64,000 nucleotides of DNA from contig NZ_MPHK01000011.1 in the NCBI RefSeq assembly GCF_001957135.1, positions 82,329 through 146,328 on the forward strand, in the 5' to 3' direction. This document shows positions 1 to 7,797 of this stretch, piece by piece. This stretch comes from Shewanella sp. UCD-KL21 (lineage in GTDB: Bacteria > Pseudomonadota > Gammaproteobacteria > Enterobacterales > Shewanellaceae). A model generated the notes under the pieces. It searched no databases. It was not told the DNA's origin and was given only the letters and a program-made list of their open reading frames with translations. A program made the position numbers and the translations under genes. Each line of letters starts with the position of its first letter. The stretch's first letter is position 1.

Positions 1-576
1 CGCTTGAACATTAAATCGATCAGGGCACGTTGGTACAAAGTAAGCATCACAAGCTAAGAAACATGCTCGAGTTAATGCTCCAGAGCTAGGACCTACATCA
101 ATTAGAATATAATCAATATCATTTGCATCCCCAAACCTTCTTAATAGATCCGCTATAGCGACATAAGTTCTCTTTTCATGCGTTTTATTTGAAAAGCGCT
201 GAATATGCGACTCTGCTAAAGAGTCCTCTATAGAACTTAAGTTAACATCACCTTTCATTAAGATAAGGTTTTCATCGATATCTATAGTTTCAACTGATTC
301 TAGAGGTATTTCAGCTACTTCACCTTCAATTCTTGGTTTTAGTAATTCTAGTAAGCTCGTACCTTGAATCTCTTTTTCTTGATGAGTCTCTAATTCCAAT
401 TCATCTAAGCGTGCTATCTGCGGAGAAAGCATTAATTCCGTTAGATTACATTGAGGGTCAGCATCAACAGCAAGTATTTTTTTACCATTGGTTGAAAGTA
501 ACTTAGCAAGATTAAAACACGTAGTTGTTTTGGATACGCCACCTTTGTGATTATACAAAGTAATTATTTTTGTCAT
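1..576 (-). CDS. ParA/Soj-family ATPase, partial (C-terminus beyond window)
   Basis: An open frame reads leftward from an ATG at 574-576 to the window edge without a stop (192 codons visible). Seen in the sequence: the deviant Walker A motif KGGVSKTT at residues 11-18, the Walker A' region VDADPQCNLTE at about 37-47, and the Walker B strand YILIDVGPSSG at about 156-166. This order is typical of ParA/MinD-type partition ATPases, which bind DNA non-specifically when ATP-bound and move plasmids, chromosomes or other cargo. A ribosome-binding sequence AAGGAA lies just upstream of the ATG. About 60 or more residues are missing. It is not next to gidAB, so it is probably not the chromosomal Soj. 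A ParA of a plasmid-derived island, or of a cargo-positioning system, fits better. The family is secure; the cargo is unknown. Confidence 0.9.
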   Translation of the reverse strand, partial: MTKIITLYNHKGGVSKTTTCFNLAKLLSTNGKKILAVDADPQCNLTELMLSPQIARLDELELETHQEKEIQGTSLLELLKPRIEGEVAEIPLESVETIDIDENLILMKGDVNLSSIEDSLAESHIQRFSNKTHEKRTYVAIADLLRRFGDANDIDYILIDVGPSSGALTRACFLACDAYFVPTCPDRFNVQA

Positions 577-670
577 TTTTATTCCTTAATAATGCATTCG
601 ACATGCGCATAACAGCTTACTATCCAGCGCCTCGGATAAATCCCTGCCTTTATTTAATTTATAATAAAAT

Positions 671-698
671 TAGTTGGGTCAAAGTAGTTGGGTCAGAG
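671..698 (+). repeat. 14-base tandem duplication (TAGTTGGGTCARAG x2)
   Basis: Two head-to-tail copies at 671-684 and 685-698 differ at one base and are followed by TAAACTTTAAAGT. The TTGGGTCAGAG wording resembles sequences I associate with the flanks of REP-associated tyrosine transposase genes in Shewanella and relatives. No transposase gene is visible here, so it may be a remnant. Confidence 0.6.
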
Positions 699-904
699 TA
701 AACTTTAAAGTGGAAGTTGATTGACGAATCATTATGAAATGGCTTCTTCTTCCCTAAATGGCGTGCTCGATGATTGTGTTCGAGGCTACCTAACTTTGTC
801 CTTAAGTGGTTATACTTTAATATAACTTATGCTCTTAGTTCAATGTTTTACTTAGTTGTTGTTGGCTAGCTTATCTAAGTTCATTACTTCAATATAACCA
901 ATTG

Positions 905-1313
905 CCTGCCGCAGGTGCTGTATAGGACATACGAATGTCGCGATCACATGGATGTGAAAGAGCGACCTTATGTGCAGATACAGCTGCGAGACGCCGCATT
1001 CTTTATATAAATCAAAAGGTCCATGTAGACTCTGCCAAAACAAATAACATCCATGTTAAAAGGCCAGTTCGGCATCCATGCCTCTCGCTCAGAGCGTTTC
1101 ACTCTGTAAAACTTTGCCATGTTTTGGAAGCTCGCTGCTGCATCTACACTGGGATTATTGCTTCTTCGATTAGACTGTATTCGTGCCAAATAAAAGATTA
1201 AAAAGATATAAAGATAAAAATCCAAAAGACTCAATTTGAATTGAGGACGTTGAAGAAAATAGCGTGATGCTCACATGGATGTGAGCATAGCTTTCGAGGT
1301 GCATGGATGCACC
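905..1313. repeat. Cluster of small hairpins with a shared TGGA / CC centre
   Basis: At least five perfect short inverted repeats share the centre CATGGATG or its complement CATCCATG, while their arms differ. They are 944-957 (arms TCACA/TGTGA), 1046-1057 (AACAT/ATGTT), 1071-1082 (GGCAT/ATGCC), 1267-1288 (9-base arms beginning ATGCTCAC) and 1298-1313 (GGTGCA/TGCACC). CCTGC-C-GCAGG (905-915) and GACAT-ACGA-ATGTC (926-939) lie beside them. Differing arms that still pair around a constant centre suggest that the hairpin structure matters. Confidence 0.7.
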
Positions 1314-1438
1314 ATCGGAAGCGTTAGCATTTTCGAATAAGTCTGAAGCAGTCAACAAACGAAGTCAGAAGCTGGATCGATCCCCATCGAAAACTATGCG
1401 CTTTTCAGCATTTTTCGGCGGGGCGCTGAGGGTTTGTT

Positions 1439-1463
1439 AAGGGGGACAAGCGCTTTCCCCCTT
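1439..1463. repeat. AAGGGGG/CCCCCTT hairpin
   Basis: A perfect 7-base inverted repeat with an 11-base spacer that contains AAGCGCTT. It is followed by TTGACTCTGGTGTGGG and a GGCG-AAG-CGCC stem (about 1476-1486). It is probably part of a dispersed Shewanella repeat element rather than a terminator, since no T-run follows on either side. Confidence 0.5.
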
Positions 1464-1529
1464 GACTCTGGTGTGGGCGAAGCGCCACGATGTTAATCCA
1501 AACGGAGTTTGGAAATAAAGGATGTAGGT

Positions 1530-2711
1530 CTAAACCAACACTTGTTTAAGCACTCTTTGCCAGTTACCACCTAAAAAGCGGTCTCTATCGCTGGACTTAT
1601 AGCGTGCTTTAGCTAGTGCATCATCGATGCGGCTCATTCTGTCGATATGGTTAAATTCTGGGATAACCACATGCTCTGGGGTATGGTCAAAGCCTAAGAC
1701 ATTTTTATCCGCAAGACTTTGCCACCAACCCAGGTATTGTTTTACCCCTTCAGCGTTATTGTTATTTAACGCCAGTAAGTTTTCTTGGCCCCGCAGCGGA
1801 AAGTCATTGGCAATGGCCACCGCATCCATACCGCCCAGTCTAGCGACTCTATCAAGTTGGCGAATATAATCATCAATACTCGGCACTGGCTTATTGGTGA
1901 GCCAAAAGCTCATCATGAAAATACCAAACACGCCACCTGTATCGGCAATGGCGCGGATCACTTCATCGGGTGAGCAGCGAGCATTATTGACGATGGAGCG
2001 CACAGCGCCATGGCTTTGCACTATGGGTTTAGTGGAGGCTTTAGCGGTATCCAGTGCGGTTTGCGGACTTGAGTGACTAACATCAATAAGAATATTACGA
2101 CGGTTAAGCTCGGCGATTAATGCCTGACCATCAGCGGTTAGTGGCTTATTGAGGCTTTGAAAGCCATCATTGTCTAATGCGCCACCGGCAAAGCGGTTTC
2201 CGTAGTGGTGGGTTAGCTGCAGCACCCGTAACCCGTGTTGGTGAAATTCATTTAATTGTGGCCAAGGCTTGTCGCTGCTGTTAGCGATATCGGCATCGGC
2301 TTCAACACAGTCAGCGCCTTGGATTTGAAAGTAAACTGCGGTGCGCTGTTCATTTCGGGCTTTGGCAATGTCGGTACCTGTTAGCCCTTGCAATAACACT
2401 GATGGGTTATCATCGACCACTTTTTCAGCCTGCTTAATGCTTTCGATACAGGCTTTGTAGCTGCGTTTGTAATTGGTGGTGCCATCAGGCTGTGTAATGG
2501 GTTCAATGGCGGAGATATCGCAGATGTAAGCATCAAGTTTTGATGCGCGTACATCTGCTAGGTTTTCCGGTAGAAATGATAAACCATCAATATAGAGGCG
2601 CTTTTTGGGAGCGGCAAACACAGAAGAGCTATACAGCGGGCAAAGTAAGCTGGTTGCAGCAATTGCTTTTAGTAGGGTTCTTCTGTTTTGGTTACAAGCG
2701 CTTTCAGACAT
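1530..2711 (-). CDS. Tat-exported membrane-dipeptidase (peptidase M19)-like protein with missing metal ligands
   Basis: The 393-residue product begins with a twin-arginine signal (NRRTLLKAIAAT, residues 9-20) and a hydrophobic stretch ending near VFAA, so a folded protein is exported to the periplasm. The fold assignment rests on M19 landmarks: LIDVSHSS (His213), VQSHGAVRS (His234) and AIANDF (Asp303), which match the second zinc site and the catalytic Asp region. In classical members the first site is built from DGHND plus a Glu in a VEGG-type loop. Here these read IDGLSF (residues 41-46) and FQIQGAD (128-134), so His, Asp and the bridging Glu all appear to be absent. It may therefore be a divergent mononuclear hydrolase or a non-catalytic binding protein. 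It is followed on the same strand only by the repeat block, and csdE lies 34 bases upstream. Confidence 0.8.
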   Translation of the reverse strand: MSESACNQNRRTLLKAIAATSLLCPLYSSSVFAAPKKRLYIDGLSFLPENLADVRASKLDAYICDISAIEPITQPDGTTNYKRSYKACIESIKQAEKVVDDNPSVLLQGLTGTDIAKARNEQRTAVYFQIQGADCVEADADIANSSDKPWPQLNEFHQHGLRVLQLTHHYGNRFAGGALDNDGFQSLNKPLTADGQALIAELNRRNILIDVSHSSPQTALDTAKASTKPIVQSHGAVRSIVNNARCSPDEVIRAIADTGGVFGIFMMSFWLTNKPVPSIDDYIRQLDRVARLGGMDAVAIANDFPLRGQENLLALNNNNAEGVKQYLGWWQSLADKNVLGFDHTPEHVVIPEFNHIDRMSRIDDALAKARYKSSDRDRFLGGNWQRVLKQVLV

Positions 2712-2745
2712 AGTTATTCCTTTTGACGCTCGTAATCATGATTGA

Positions 2746-3192
2746 TTAATTTGCGGCGTATTGCTTAATAGCATTGGCGAGTGCGGTAAGCCCATTGGTA
2801 CGTGATGGGCTTAATTGGCCACTGAGTCCTAATTGTTCAAAATACTCAGTTAAGTCAAATGCGTTAATGGCGGCACTGGTTTTTGTATGAGTGGCATATA
2901 ACAGTATAGCAATTAGACCCTTAACTATACGTGAATCACTGTCGGCACAAAAAAAATGTTTGCCATCAATCGCTTTATGGTAAAGCCATGCTTGGCTTTC
3001 GCAGCCTTTGACTTGGGCTGACTCTAGCTTAAAGGCATCATCAAGTGGCGGTAGGGCTTTACCAACCAGCATAATTTGACGGTATTTATCTTGCCAGTTG
3101 CTTGCTGACTCAATCGCGCTGACAGCTTGAGCGACCTTATTATCTAGCGGTTTAAAACAGTGCTCTTGGGGTTGTGGTAATTGGTTAGTCAT
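2746..3192 (-). CDS. csdE: Cysteine desulfuration protein CsdE (SufE family)
   Basis: The 148-residue protein has the SufE fold signature VKGCESQAWL (residues 62-71). The Cys in it is the persulfide acceptor of the family. SufE-type proteins take sulfur from a partner cysteine desulfurase and pass it to Fe-S assembly or other sulfur acceptors in the cytoplasm. The partner csdA lies directly upstream on the same strand (118-base gap), reproducing the csdA-csdE pairing of Escherichia coli. That pairing, and the absence of sufBCD nearby, favours CsdE over SufE. The length is close to the usual 140-150 residues. Confidence 0.88.
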   Translation of the reverse strand: MTNQLPQPQEHCFKPLDNKVAQAVSAIESASNWQDKYRQIMLVGKALPPLDDAFKLESAQVKGCESQAWLYHKAIDGKHFFCADSDSRIVKGLIAILLYATHTKTSAAINAFDLTEYFEQLGLSGQLSPSRTNGLTALANAIKQYAAN

Positions 3193-3289
3193 TTTCTCAA
3201 TTTACTATCAGGTGGTGGAGAGTATATGCAGCTATAAAGCTAAGGTTAAAAAGCCAGCCTAAAAGATCAGACTAAAACATCCGGCTATT

Positions 3290-3315
3290 ACTTAAAGCTA
3301 AAACTTAAAGCTATA
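3290..3315. repeat. 13-base tandem duplication at the csdA 3' end
   Basis: ACTTAAAGCTAAA (3290-3302) is followed at once by ACTTAAAGCTATA (3303-3315), 12 of 13 bases identical. The second copy covers the csdA stop codon. Weaker 13-base periodicity, with a recurring CTAAA, can be followed leftward to about 3255. Confidence 0.75.
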
Positions 3316-4561
3316 ACAGTAGCTCTTTGACATTGCCAAGCGCCGTGATAAACAGGTCAATGTCTTGCTTATTAGTATAGAGGCCAATGGATGCTCGGCA
3401 ACAACCTTTAATGTTTAGCTGCTGCATTAATGGCATGGCGCAGTGGTGACCACAGCGAACGGCAATGCCTTGTTGATCAAGTAGTATCCCAACATCTTGA
3501 TGATGCTCTTGTGCCAAGTTAAACGCAACCACGCCAATATTATGCGCCGTTGCCCCAATAAGGGTTATATCGCCTAAGTTTCTGAGTTCATCTTGCAAAT
3601 AGCTCAGTAAGCTTTGCTCATGGGCCAGTAACTCAGCTTTTGGCAGTCCATTGATAAAACTAATGGCGGCGCCTAAACCGATAACCGCTGAAATCGCTGG
3701 GGTGCCGGCTTCTAATTTATTGGGCAGCTCCCCAAAGGTGGTAGCGTCAAAACTCACCGACTTTATCATTTCGCCGCCGGTGAGCAGCGGTTCAAGCTTA
3801 TCGAGCTCAGCATAACGACCATATAAGATCCCAACGCCAGTGGGACCATACATTTTATGGCCTGAAAACACGTAAAAGTCGCAGTTAATTTGTTGTACAT
3901 CGACATCGATATGGGCGATGGCCTGAGCGCCATCAACAAGGGTTAGTGCGCCTACTTGCTGGGCAAGCTCAACTAATTGGCTGACATCATTTACCGAGCC
4001 CAGCGCATTGGTTACATGGCTTATGGCCACGAGCTTAGGCTTTAAACTTAGCAGTGCTGAATAAGCGTTGATATCAATGGATAAATGCTCATTCAGTGGA
4101 ATGGGTTTAATCACAGCGCCGGTATTTTTGGCCAATTGCTGCCATGGCACTAAGTTGGCGTGATGGGCGGCGCTATCAACTAAAATAATATCGTTAGCTT
4201 TAAGCTGTTTGCTTAAGCCTGCGGCGACCATGTTGATAGATTCAGTGGTGCCGTGAGTGAAGATAACTTCTTCAGTTCGGCTTGCATTAATAAATTGCTT
4301 AACTTGATTACGAACGTGTTCATAGCTGGCAGTGGCTCTGGCTGATAACTGATGGGCGGCGCGATGCACATTGGCATTATCATGCTGATAATAGTCCGTC
4401 ATTGCCTCAATGACACAAACAGGCTTTTGGCTGGTGGCTGCCGTGTCTAAATAACACAATGGATTATCATCTAGCTGTTGATCCAATATTGGAAACTGAG
4501 ATCGAATCGCTTGGTGATCAAAGGCGTTATTAATTAAAACGGTATCCACAGGCACTGTCAT
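3311..4561 (-). CDS. csdA: Cysteine desulfurase CsdA (class V aminotransferase)
   Basis: This PLP enzyme (416 residues) releases sulfur from L-cysteine as a protein persulfide and leaves alanine. Visible landmarks are HRAAHQLSARAT near the N-terminus, FTHGTTESINMVA, the PLP Asp in LVDGAQA, the Schiff-base lysine in FSGHKMYGPTG, and the catalytic Cys loop RCGHHCAMPLM near the C-terminus. The RxGxHCA loop marks group II desulfurases (SufS/CsdA). With the SufE-like gene next door and no suf operon, CsdA is the better name. It is about 10-15 residues longer than the usual 400-406, with the extra at the N-terminus. No strong ribosome-binding site is seen before the ATG at 4561, so a slightly later start is possible. 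Confidence 0.9.
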   Translation of the reverse strand: MTVPVDTVLINNAFDHQAIRSQFPILDQQLDDNPLCYLDTAATSQKPVCVIEAMTDYYQHDNANVHRAAHQLSARATASYEHVRNQVKQFINASRTEEVIFTHGTTESINMVAAGLSKQLKANDIILVDSAAHHANLVPWQQLAKNTGAVIKPIPLNEHLSIDINAYSALLSLKPKLVAISHVTNALGSVNDVSQLVELAQQVGALTLVDGAQAIAHIDVDVQQINCDFYVFSGHKMYGPTGVGILYGRYAELDKLEPLLTGGEMIKSVSFDATTFGELPNKLEAGTPAISAVIGLGAAISFINGLPKAELLAHEQSLLSYLQDELRNLGDITLIGATAHNIGVVAFNLAQEHHQDVGILLDQQGIAVRCGHHCAMPLMQQLNIKGCCRASIGLYTNKQDIDLFITALGNVKELLL

Positions 4562-4610
4562 TGAAAGCTCGTTAAGTTAATGATGGGCTGCTGAAGTTAT
4601 CGCTTCAGCA

Positions 4611-4648
4611 TAAGAAAAGCGCTACGATCTTCATAGATTGTAGCGCTT
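4611..4648 (-). terminator. Rho-independent terminator of tas
   Basis: Arms at 4617-4629 and 4636-4648 (core AAGCGCTAC) pair over 13 positions with one wobble and a 6-base loop. On the minus strand the stem is followed by TTTTCTTATG. It lies between tas and csdA, so the two are separate transcription units. A second small stem (GCTGAAG/CTTCAGC) follows at about 4590-4608. Confidence 0.85.
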
Positions 4649-4709
4649 ATTGCAAGCATCAATATGCTGATTGGCAAAAGGTGTTATTAAACCCTGTTAT
4701 TCACACTTG

Positions 4710-5750
4710 TTATGGGCAAGGTAAGCGATAAAGGTTAGACAGCTCGTTGATGCGGCCAATAAGCTCAGCGGATAAACTAACATCAAGGCTATCGATATTT
4801 TCTTTTAACTGTTCAAGATTGGTAGCGCCAATAATGTTTGAAGCGACAAAGCGTCTTGAATTAACAAAGGCGAGCGCCATTTGGGTTGGCGACAAACCAA
4901 ACTCACGGGCTAAATCCACATAAGCTTGGGTGGCTTCAATGGCCATTGCGGTGCTGTTATAGCGAGCAAAGCGCTTAAATAGCGTTAATCTGGCGTTTTC
5001 TGGCCACTGATTCTTTTCATACTTACCTGTTAATGCGCCAAAAGCTAAAGGTGAGTAGGCCAGCAAGGGCAATTCTTCACGGTGGCTGATTTCAGACATG
5101 CCCACTTCAAAACTGCGGTTAAGTAAGTTGTAAGGGTTTTGCACACTGATAATACGCGGTAAGCCATGTTTTTCGGCTAATCGAAGGTACTGCATTAAGC
5201 CCCAAGGCGTTTCATTGGACACGCCGATATAGCGCACTTTACCTTGGCGAATGACTTCGGCTAATGCTTCTAAGGTTTCTAATATCGGTGTTTGGTGCTC
5301 ATCATCCAGTTGATCATAAAGTAGCTCACCGAAGTAATTACAGTGTCTATCAGGCCAGTGCAGCTGATATAAATCAATGGTGTCAACTTGCAGTCGCTCT
5401 AATGATGCATCAACCGCTTGGTGGATGTTAACCCAATCTAAGGCCATGTTTGGTCTAACAAAATCACTTTTAGGGCCTGCAGCTGACACTTTTGATGCAA
5501 TGATTAAATTATCGCGATTGCCTCTTTGTTTAAGGTAGTGACCAATAATGCGCTCGGTTTCACCTTGGGTGTCAGCACTGGGTGGCACAGGATACATTTC
5601 AGCGGTATCAATAAAGTTAATTCCGCGGCCAATGGCGTAATCCATTTGTGCAAAAGCTTGGGCTTGGGTATTTTGTTCGCCCCATGTCATGGTACCAAGA
5701 CAAATCTTGCTAACATCAAGGCTAGAATGCGCTATGCGTTGATATTCCAT
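4710..5750 (-). CDS. tas: Aldo/keto reductase, Tas-like
   Basis: This NADP(H)-dependent oxidoreductase of the AKR superfamily has 346 residues, the usual length for Tas. The TIM-barrel landmarks are GLGTMTWG-type ICLGTMTWGEQ at the N-terminus, the catalytic Asp-Tyr region FIDTAEMYPVPP (about 46-57), the catalytic Lys in LIIASKVS, the His in LYQLHWPDR, and the cofactor-binding IIGATNLEQLKENI near the C-terminus. AGGAGA precedes the ATG at 5750. Tas suppresses tyrosine auxotrophy in E. coli, but its true substrate is not settled, so I name the family rather than a reaction. It is a single-gene unit with its own terminator. Confidence 0.88.
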   Translation of the reverse strand: MEYQRIAHSSLDVSKICLGTMTWGEQNTQAQAFAQMDYAIGRGINFIDTAEMYPVPPSADTQGETERIIGHYLKQRGNRDNLIIASKVSAAGPKSDFVRPNMALDWVNIHQAVDASLERLQVDTIDLYQLHWPDRHCNYFGELLYDQLDDEHQTPILETLEALAEVIRQGKVRYIGVSNETPWGLMQYLRLAEKHGLPRIISVQNPYNLLNRSFEVGMSEISHREELPLLAYSPLAFGALTGKYEKNQWPENARLTLFKRFARYNSTAMAIEATQAYVDLAREFGLSPTQMALAFVNSRRFVASNIIGATNLEQLKENIDSLDVSLSAELIGRINELSNLYRLPCP

Positions 5751-5831
5751 TTAATTCTCCTATGGAAACGAGTTACTTTGAAGTTAACAACCTTTGCTGA
5801 GAAAACAAAGTAACTTATCACCATGGTGAAT

Positions 5832-6389
5832 TTATTTGTTGAAAAATTCAGCATTCATAAACGGCGCCATCGCCAGAATAATCGCTTGGGTATAAATGCT
5901 TTCGCGGGTTGCTAAGCCGTGAGTCAGTAACCCAATTGCGCCGCCTTTTTGCTTAATGTTGTGGGTATTAAATAGTTTATCCATAACATGGCCGAGCTCT
6001 TCACCTTGCTCTAGTGCTTGGTAAACTTGAGCGGGTAATGGCAGTAGCGCACTGCGACCAACTGATAGTTGTTGGTTATGAATAATCGCCATATAAGCAA
6101 ATGTTGCTGGGCCATGGTCAAAATTATCAACGCCACCTTCCATGGCGATAAAAAAGTCAGCCTCTTGGGCATTTGATTGATATTGCGACTGGCAAAACTG
6201 GGCGCGATTAATGGCCCCTTGTTTGGTTTCTGCATCTGTCATCGGTTGATCGGCCACTAACGAGGGCGCATGCATGCCGCTGCAATTAATTTTGCGATCA
6301 GGAAAATACTGACTGATGGCCAGTTTGGCAGCATTGATTTTTACCGGGTTATTTGAGCCGACAATAATGGTGAGTGGTGCTTGAGACAT
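5832..6389 (-). CDS. yjjX: Inosine/xanthosine triphosphatase YjjX
   Basis: The 185-residue product matches the YjjX/NTPase-2 family. It starts with the nucleotide-binding IIVGSNNPVKINAAK (about 8-22). It then has MTDAETKQGAINRA, the acidic FFIAMEGGVD (about 78-87), GRSALLPLP, and KGGAIGLLTHGLATRESIYTQA at the C-terminal end. The family hydrolyses non-canonical ITP and XTP to the diphosphates, keeping deaminated purines out of nucleic acids. It lies 81 bases upstream of tas on the same strand and could be co-transcribed with it. No strong ribosome-binding site is seen. Confidence 0.9.
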   Translation of the reverse strand: MSQAPLTIIVGSNNPVKINAAKLAISQYFPDRKINCSGMHAPSLVADQPMTDAETKQGAINRAQFCQSQYQSNAQEADFFIAMEGGVDNFDHGPATFAYMAIIHNQQLSVGRSALLPLPAQVYQALEQGEELGHVMDKLFNTHNIKQKGGAIGLLTHGLATRESIYTQAIILAMAPFMNAEFFNK

Positions 6390-6492
6390 AAATTAAGTAT
6401 CCAAGTTTTACTGATCTGTTGGTGATTTTGCTGCGTCATACGCTAAACTGATGCGCATTGAGTATCTTAAGCGATTTTATAGAGAAGTCATT

Positions 6493-7227
6493 ATGGCGAA
6501 GAAGTTTTATGTGGTTTGGGCTGGGCGTGAAACCGGCATTTTTACCAGTTGGGATTATACCAAGAAGCAGGTGGATAAATTTCCCCAAGCAAAATACAAA
6601 TCTTTCCCGACTGAGGCTGAGGCTAAAGCGGCTTTTAGCGCTAAAAGTAAAGCTGGCGCTGCCACTAAAACAACATCGAGCAGCAAAGCTAAAATGGATT
6701 TATCCAGTCATGAGGTGATGGTTTTTACTGATGGCGGCTGCGAGCCTAACCCAGGTAAAGCGGGATCAGGCATGGCGATTTACCGTGATGGTGCAGTCGC
6801 TGAGCTGTGGTTTGGTTTATATAATCCCAATGGCACCAATAATAGTGCTGAATTAAATGCCCTATATCAGGCGTTATTAGTGGCACAAAAGGCCATTAAG
6901 GCTAATCAAAGCGTTAAAATTCTTAGTGACTCTCAATATTCGATTAATTGCATCACCAATTGGGCTTATGGCTGGAAGTCAAAAGGCTGGAAGCGCAAGA
7001 CTGCTGGTGATATTGCTAACCTTGAAGTGATTAAACAAGCACATGAACTTTATGATGCCATTAAAGATGATATGGAGATTGAGCACGTTGCCGCCCACGT
7101 GGGGATTGAAGGCAATGAATTGGCCGATCGCATGTCGATTTACGCCATTGATCAAAAACTGACTGAGTTTGTCAAATATGACAAGCCGCTGGATATAGCC
7201 GCCATTTTAAGTTTAAGAACGGGCTAG
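6493..7227 (+). CDS. Ribonuclease HI with N-terminal hybrid-binding domain
   Basis: The 244-residue protein has two parts. Residues 1-45 (MAKKFYVVWAGRETGIF...SFPTEAEAKAAF) are the viroplasmin-like RNA:DNA-hybrid-binding domain. A Lys/Ala/Ser-rich linker follows, and then a type 1 RNase H domain with the catalytic acidic residues in VFTDGGCEPNPG, NNSAELNAL, ILSDSQYS and GNELADR. It cleaves RNA in RNA:DNA hybrids. I place the start at 6493, because a GAG-containing Shine-Dalgarno sequence (AGAGAAG) precedes it and the domain begins there; the frame is open further upstream to 6451. This is a second, hybrid-binding type of RNase HI, distinct from the short housekeeping rnhA expected elsewhere. 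Related two-domain enzymes are known from Shewanella and Bacillus. Confidence 0.92.
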   Translation: MAKKFYVVWAGRETGIFTSWDYTKKQVDKFPQAKYKSFPTEAEAKAAFSAKSKAGAATKTTSSSKAKMDLSSHEVMVFTDGGCEPNPGKAGSGMAIYRDGAVAELWFGLYNPNGTNNSAELNALYQALLVAQKAIKANQSVKILSDSQYSINCITNWAYGWKSKGWKRKTAGDIANLEVIKQAHELYDAIKDDMEIEHVAAHVGIEGNELADRMSIYAIDQKLTEFVKYDKPLDIAAILSLRTG

Positions 7228-7260
7228 TGATCTCCTTATAGGCTATGTCACTGGAGTGAA

Positions 7261-7299
7261 GTCGAGTTTAGCGCTGTGAATAGCTAAATTCGACGTTTT
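7261..7299 (+). terminator. Probable terminator of the RNase HI gene
   Basis: Arms GTCGAGTTTAGC (7261-7272) and GCTAAATTCGAC (7283-7294) pair with one wobble around a 10-base loop and are followed by GTTTTG. The T-run is short, so termination may be weak. Confidence 0.55.
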
Positions 7300-7338
7300 G
7301 CTGAGTGGGTATTAACTCAGCTGTTAGTCGACTTGGTA

Positions 7339-7464
7339 TTTCAAGCTAACTTTCTGTTCCAAGCGAACTTTCTGTTTCAAGCGAACCTTCTGTTTCAAGC
7401 TAACTTTCTGTTTCAAGATAACTTTCTGTTTCAAGCTAACCTTCTGTTTCAAGCTAACCTTCTC
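7339..7464 (+). repeat. Minisatellite: seven 18-base tandem units
   Basis: Seven consecutive copies of TTTCAAGCTAACTTTCTG occupy 7339-7464, each differing by zero to three bases. Because 18 is a multiple of three, the array stays open on the plus strand as a FQANFL repeat. That frame needs a TTG start, has no clear ribosome-binding site and ends in unrelated sequence, so I treat it as a repeat, not a gene. The rest of 7228-7797 holds only the terminator before it and the sdaC promoter region after it. Confidence 0.9.
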
Positions 7465-7719
7465 GTTTCCCCTTCGACAGTGACAAGGCGATTTTATCAT
7501 CAAAAAATCTTGAATTACTTGATTGAAATACTCAAGTATTCACTAGATTATTAGTGTTTAAACCCCTTTGGCTTGTGACTTTGCAGTACATTCGCTGTTG
7601 GTCATTTGAATCTAATGTTGGCAATAAATTAATTGTTGTTAATGAAGCTGTATTAGTAACCAAGTTAATACTTGATCATGCGCACATTACGCCCTTCTTA
7701 TTGCTGTGTGAGATCAAAA

Positions 7720-7751
7720 AAATGAGCTAGATCACTATTCTTAATTAAGAA
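7720..7751. promoter_or_regulatory. CRP-like site and TTCTTAATTAAGAA palindrome upstream of sdaC
   Basis: AAATGAGCTAGAT (7720-7732) continues into CAC, giving TGA-N6-TCAC, a partial match to the CRP consensus TGTGA-N6-TCACA. A perfect 14-base palindrome (7738-7751) lies next to it. The same 13-mer occurs upstream of the symporter gene at 11995. The regulator assignment is inference. Confidence 0.4.
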
Positions 7752-7797
7752 CACTGTATTCTCCGCGTCAAAATCAGTTACCTCTAAAGGTTATTTC

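Larger units (their letters stand above)
577..1529. other. Non-coding, hairpin-rich intergenic block
   Basis: These 953 bases lie between the parA-like gene and the dipeptidase-like gene. The open frames in them are short, overlap on both strands and carry no recognisable domain or good ribosome-binding site, so I call none of them genes. The stretch holds a 14-base tandem duplication, a cluster of short inverted repeats centred on ATGGATG or CATCCATG, and a C/G-rich hairpin followed by CCAAAC-GGA-GTTTGG (1498-1512). It looks like accumulated repeat elements at the end of an acquired region; this is inference. Confidence 0.6.

Noticed and set aside
600..660. Possible integron attC-like site (GCATAACAGC...GCGCCTCGG)
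   Set aside because: I could not find the paired core sites and inverted arms needed for attC, nor an integrase.
935..1358. Overlapping small frames on both strands in the repeat block (62-88 codons)
   Set aside because: They overlap each other, span the hairpin cluster and show no domain, start signal or protein-like composition.
7333..7554. 73-codon frame encoding FQANFL repeats
   Set aside because: It is the translation of the 18-base minisatellite. It needs a TTG start, lacks a ribosome-binding site and continues into unrelated sequence.
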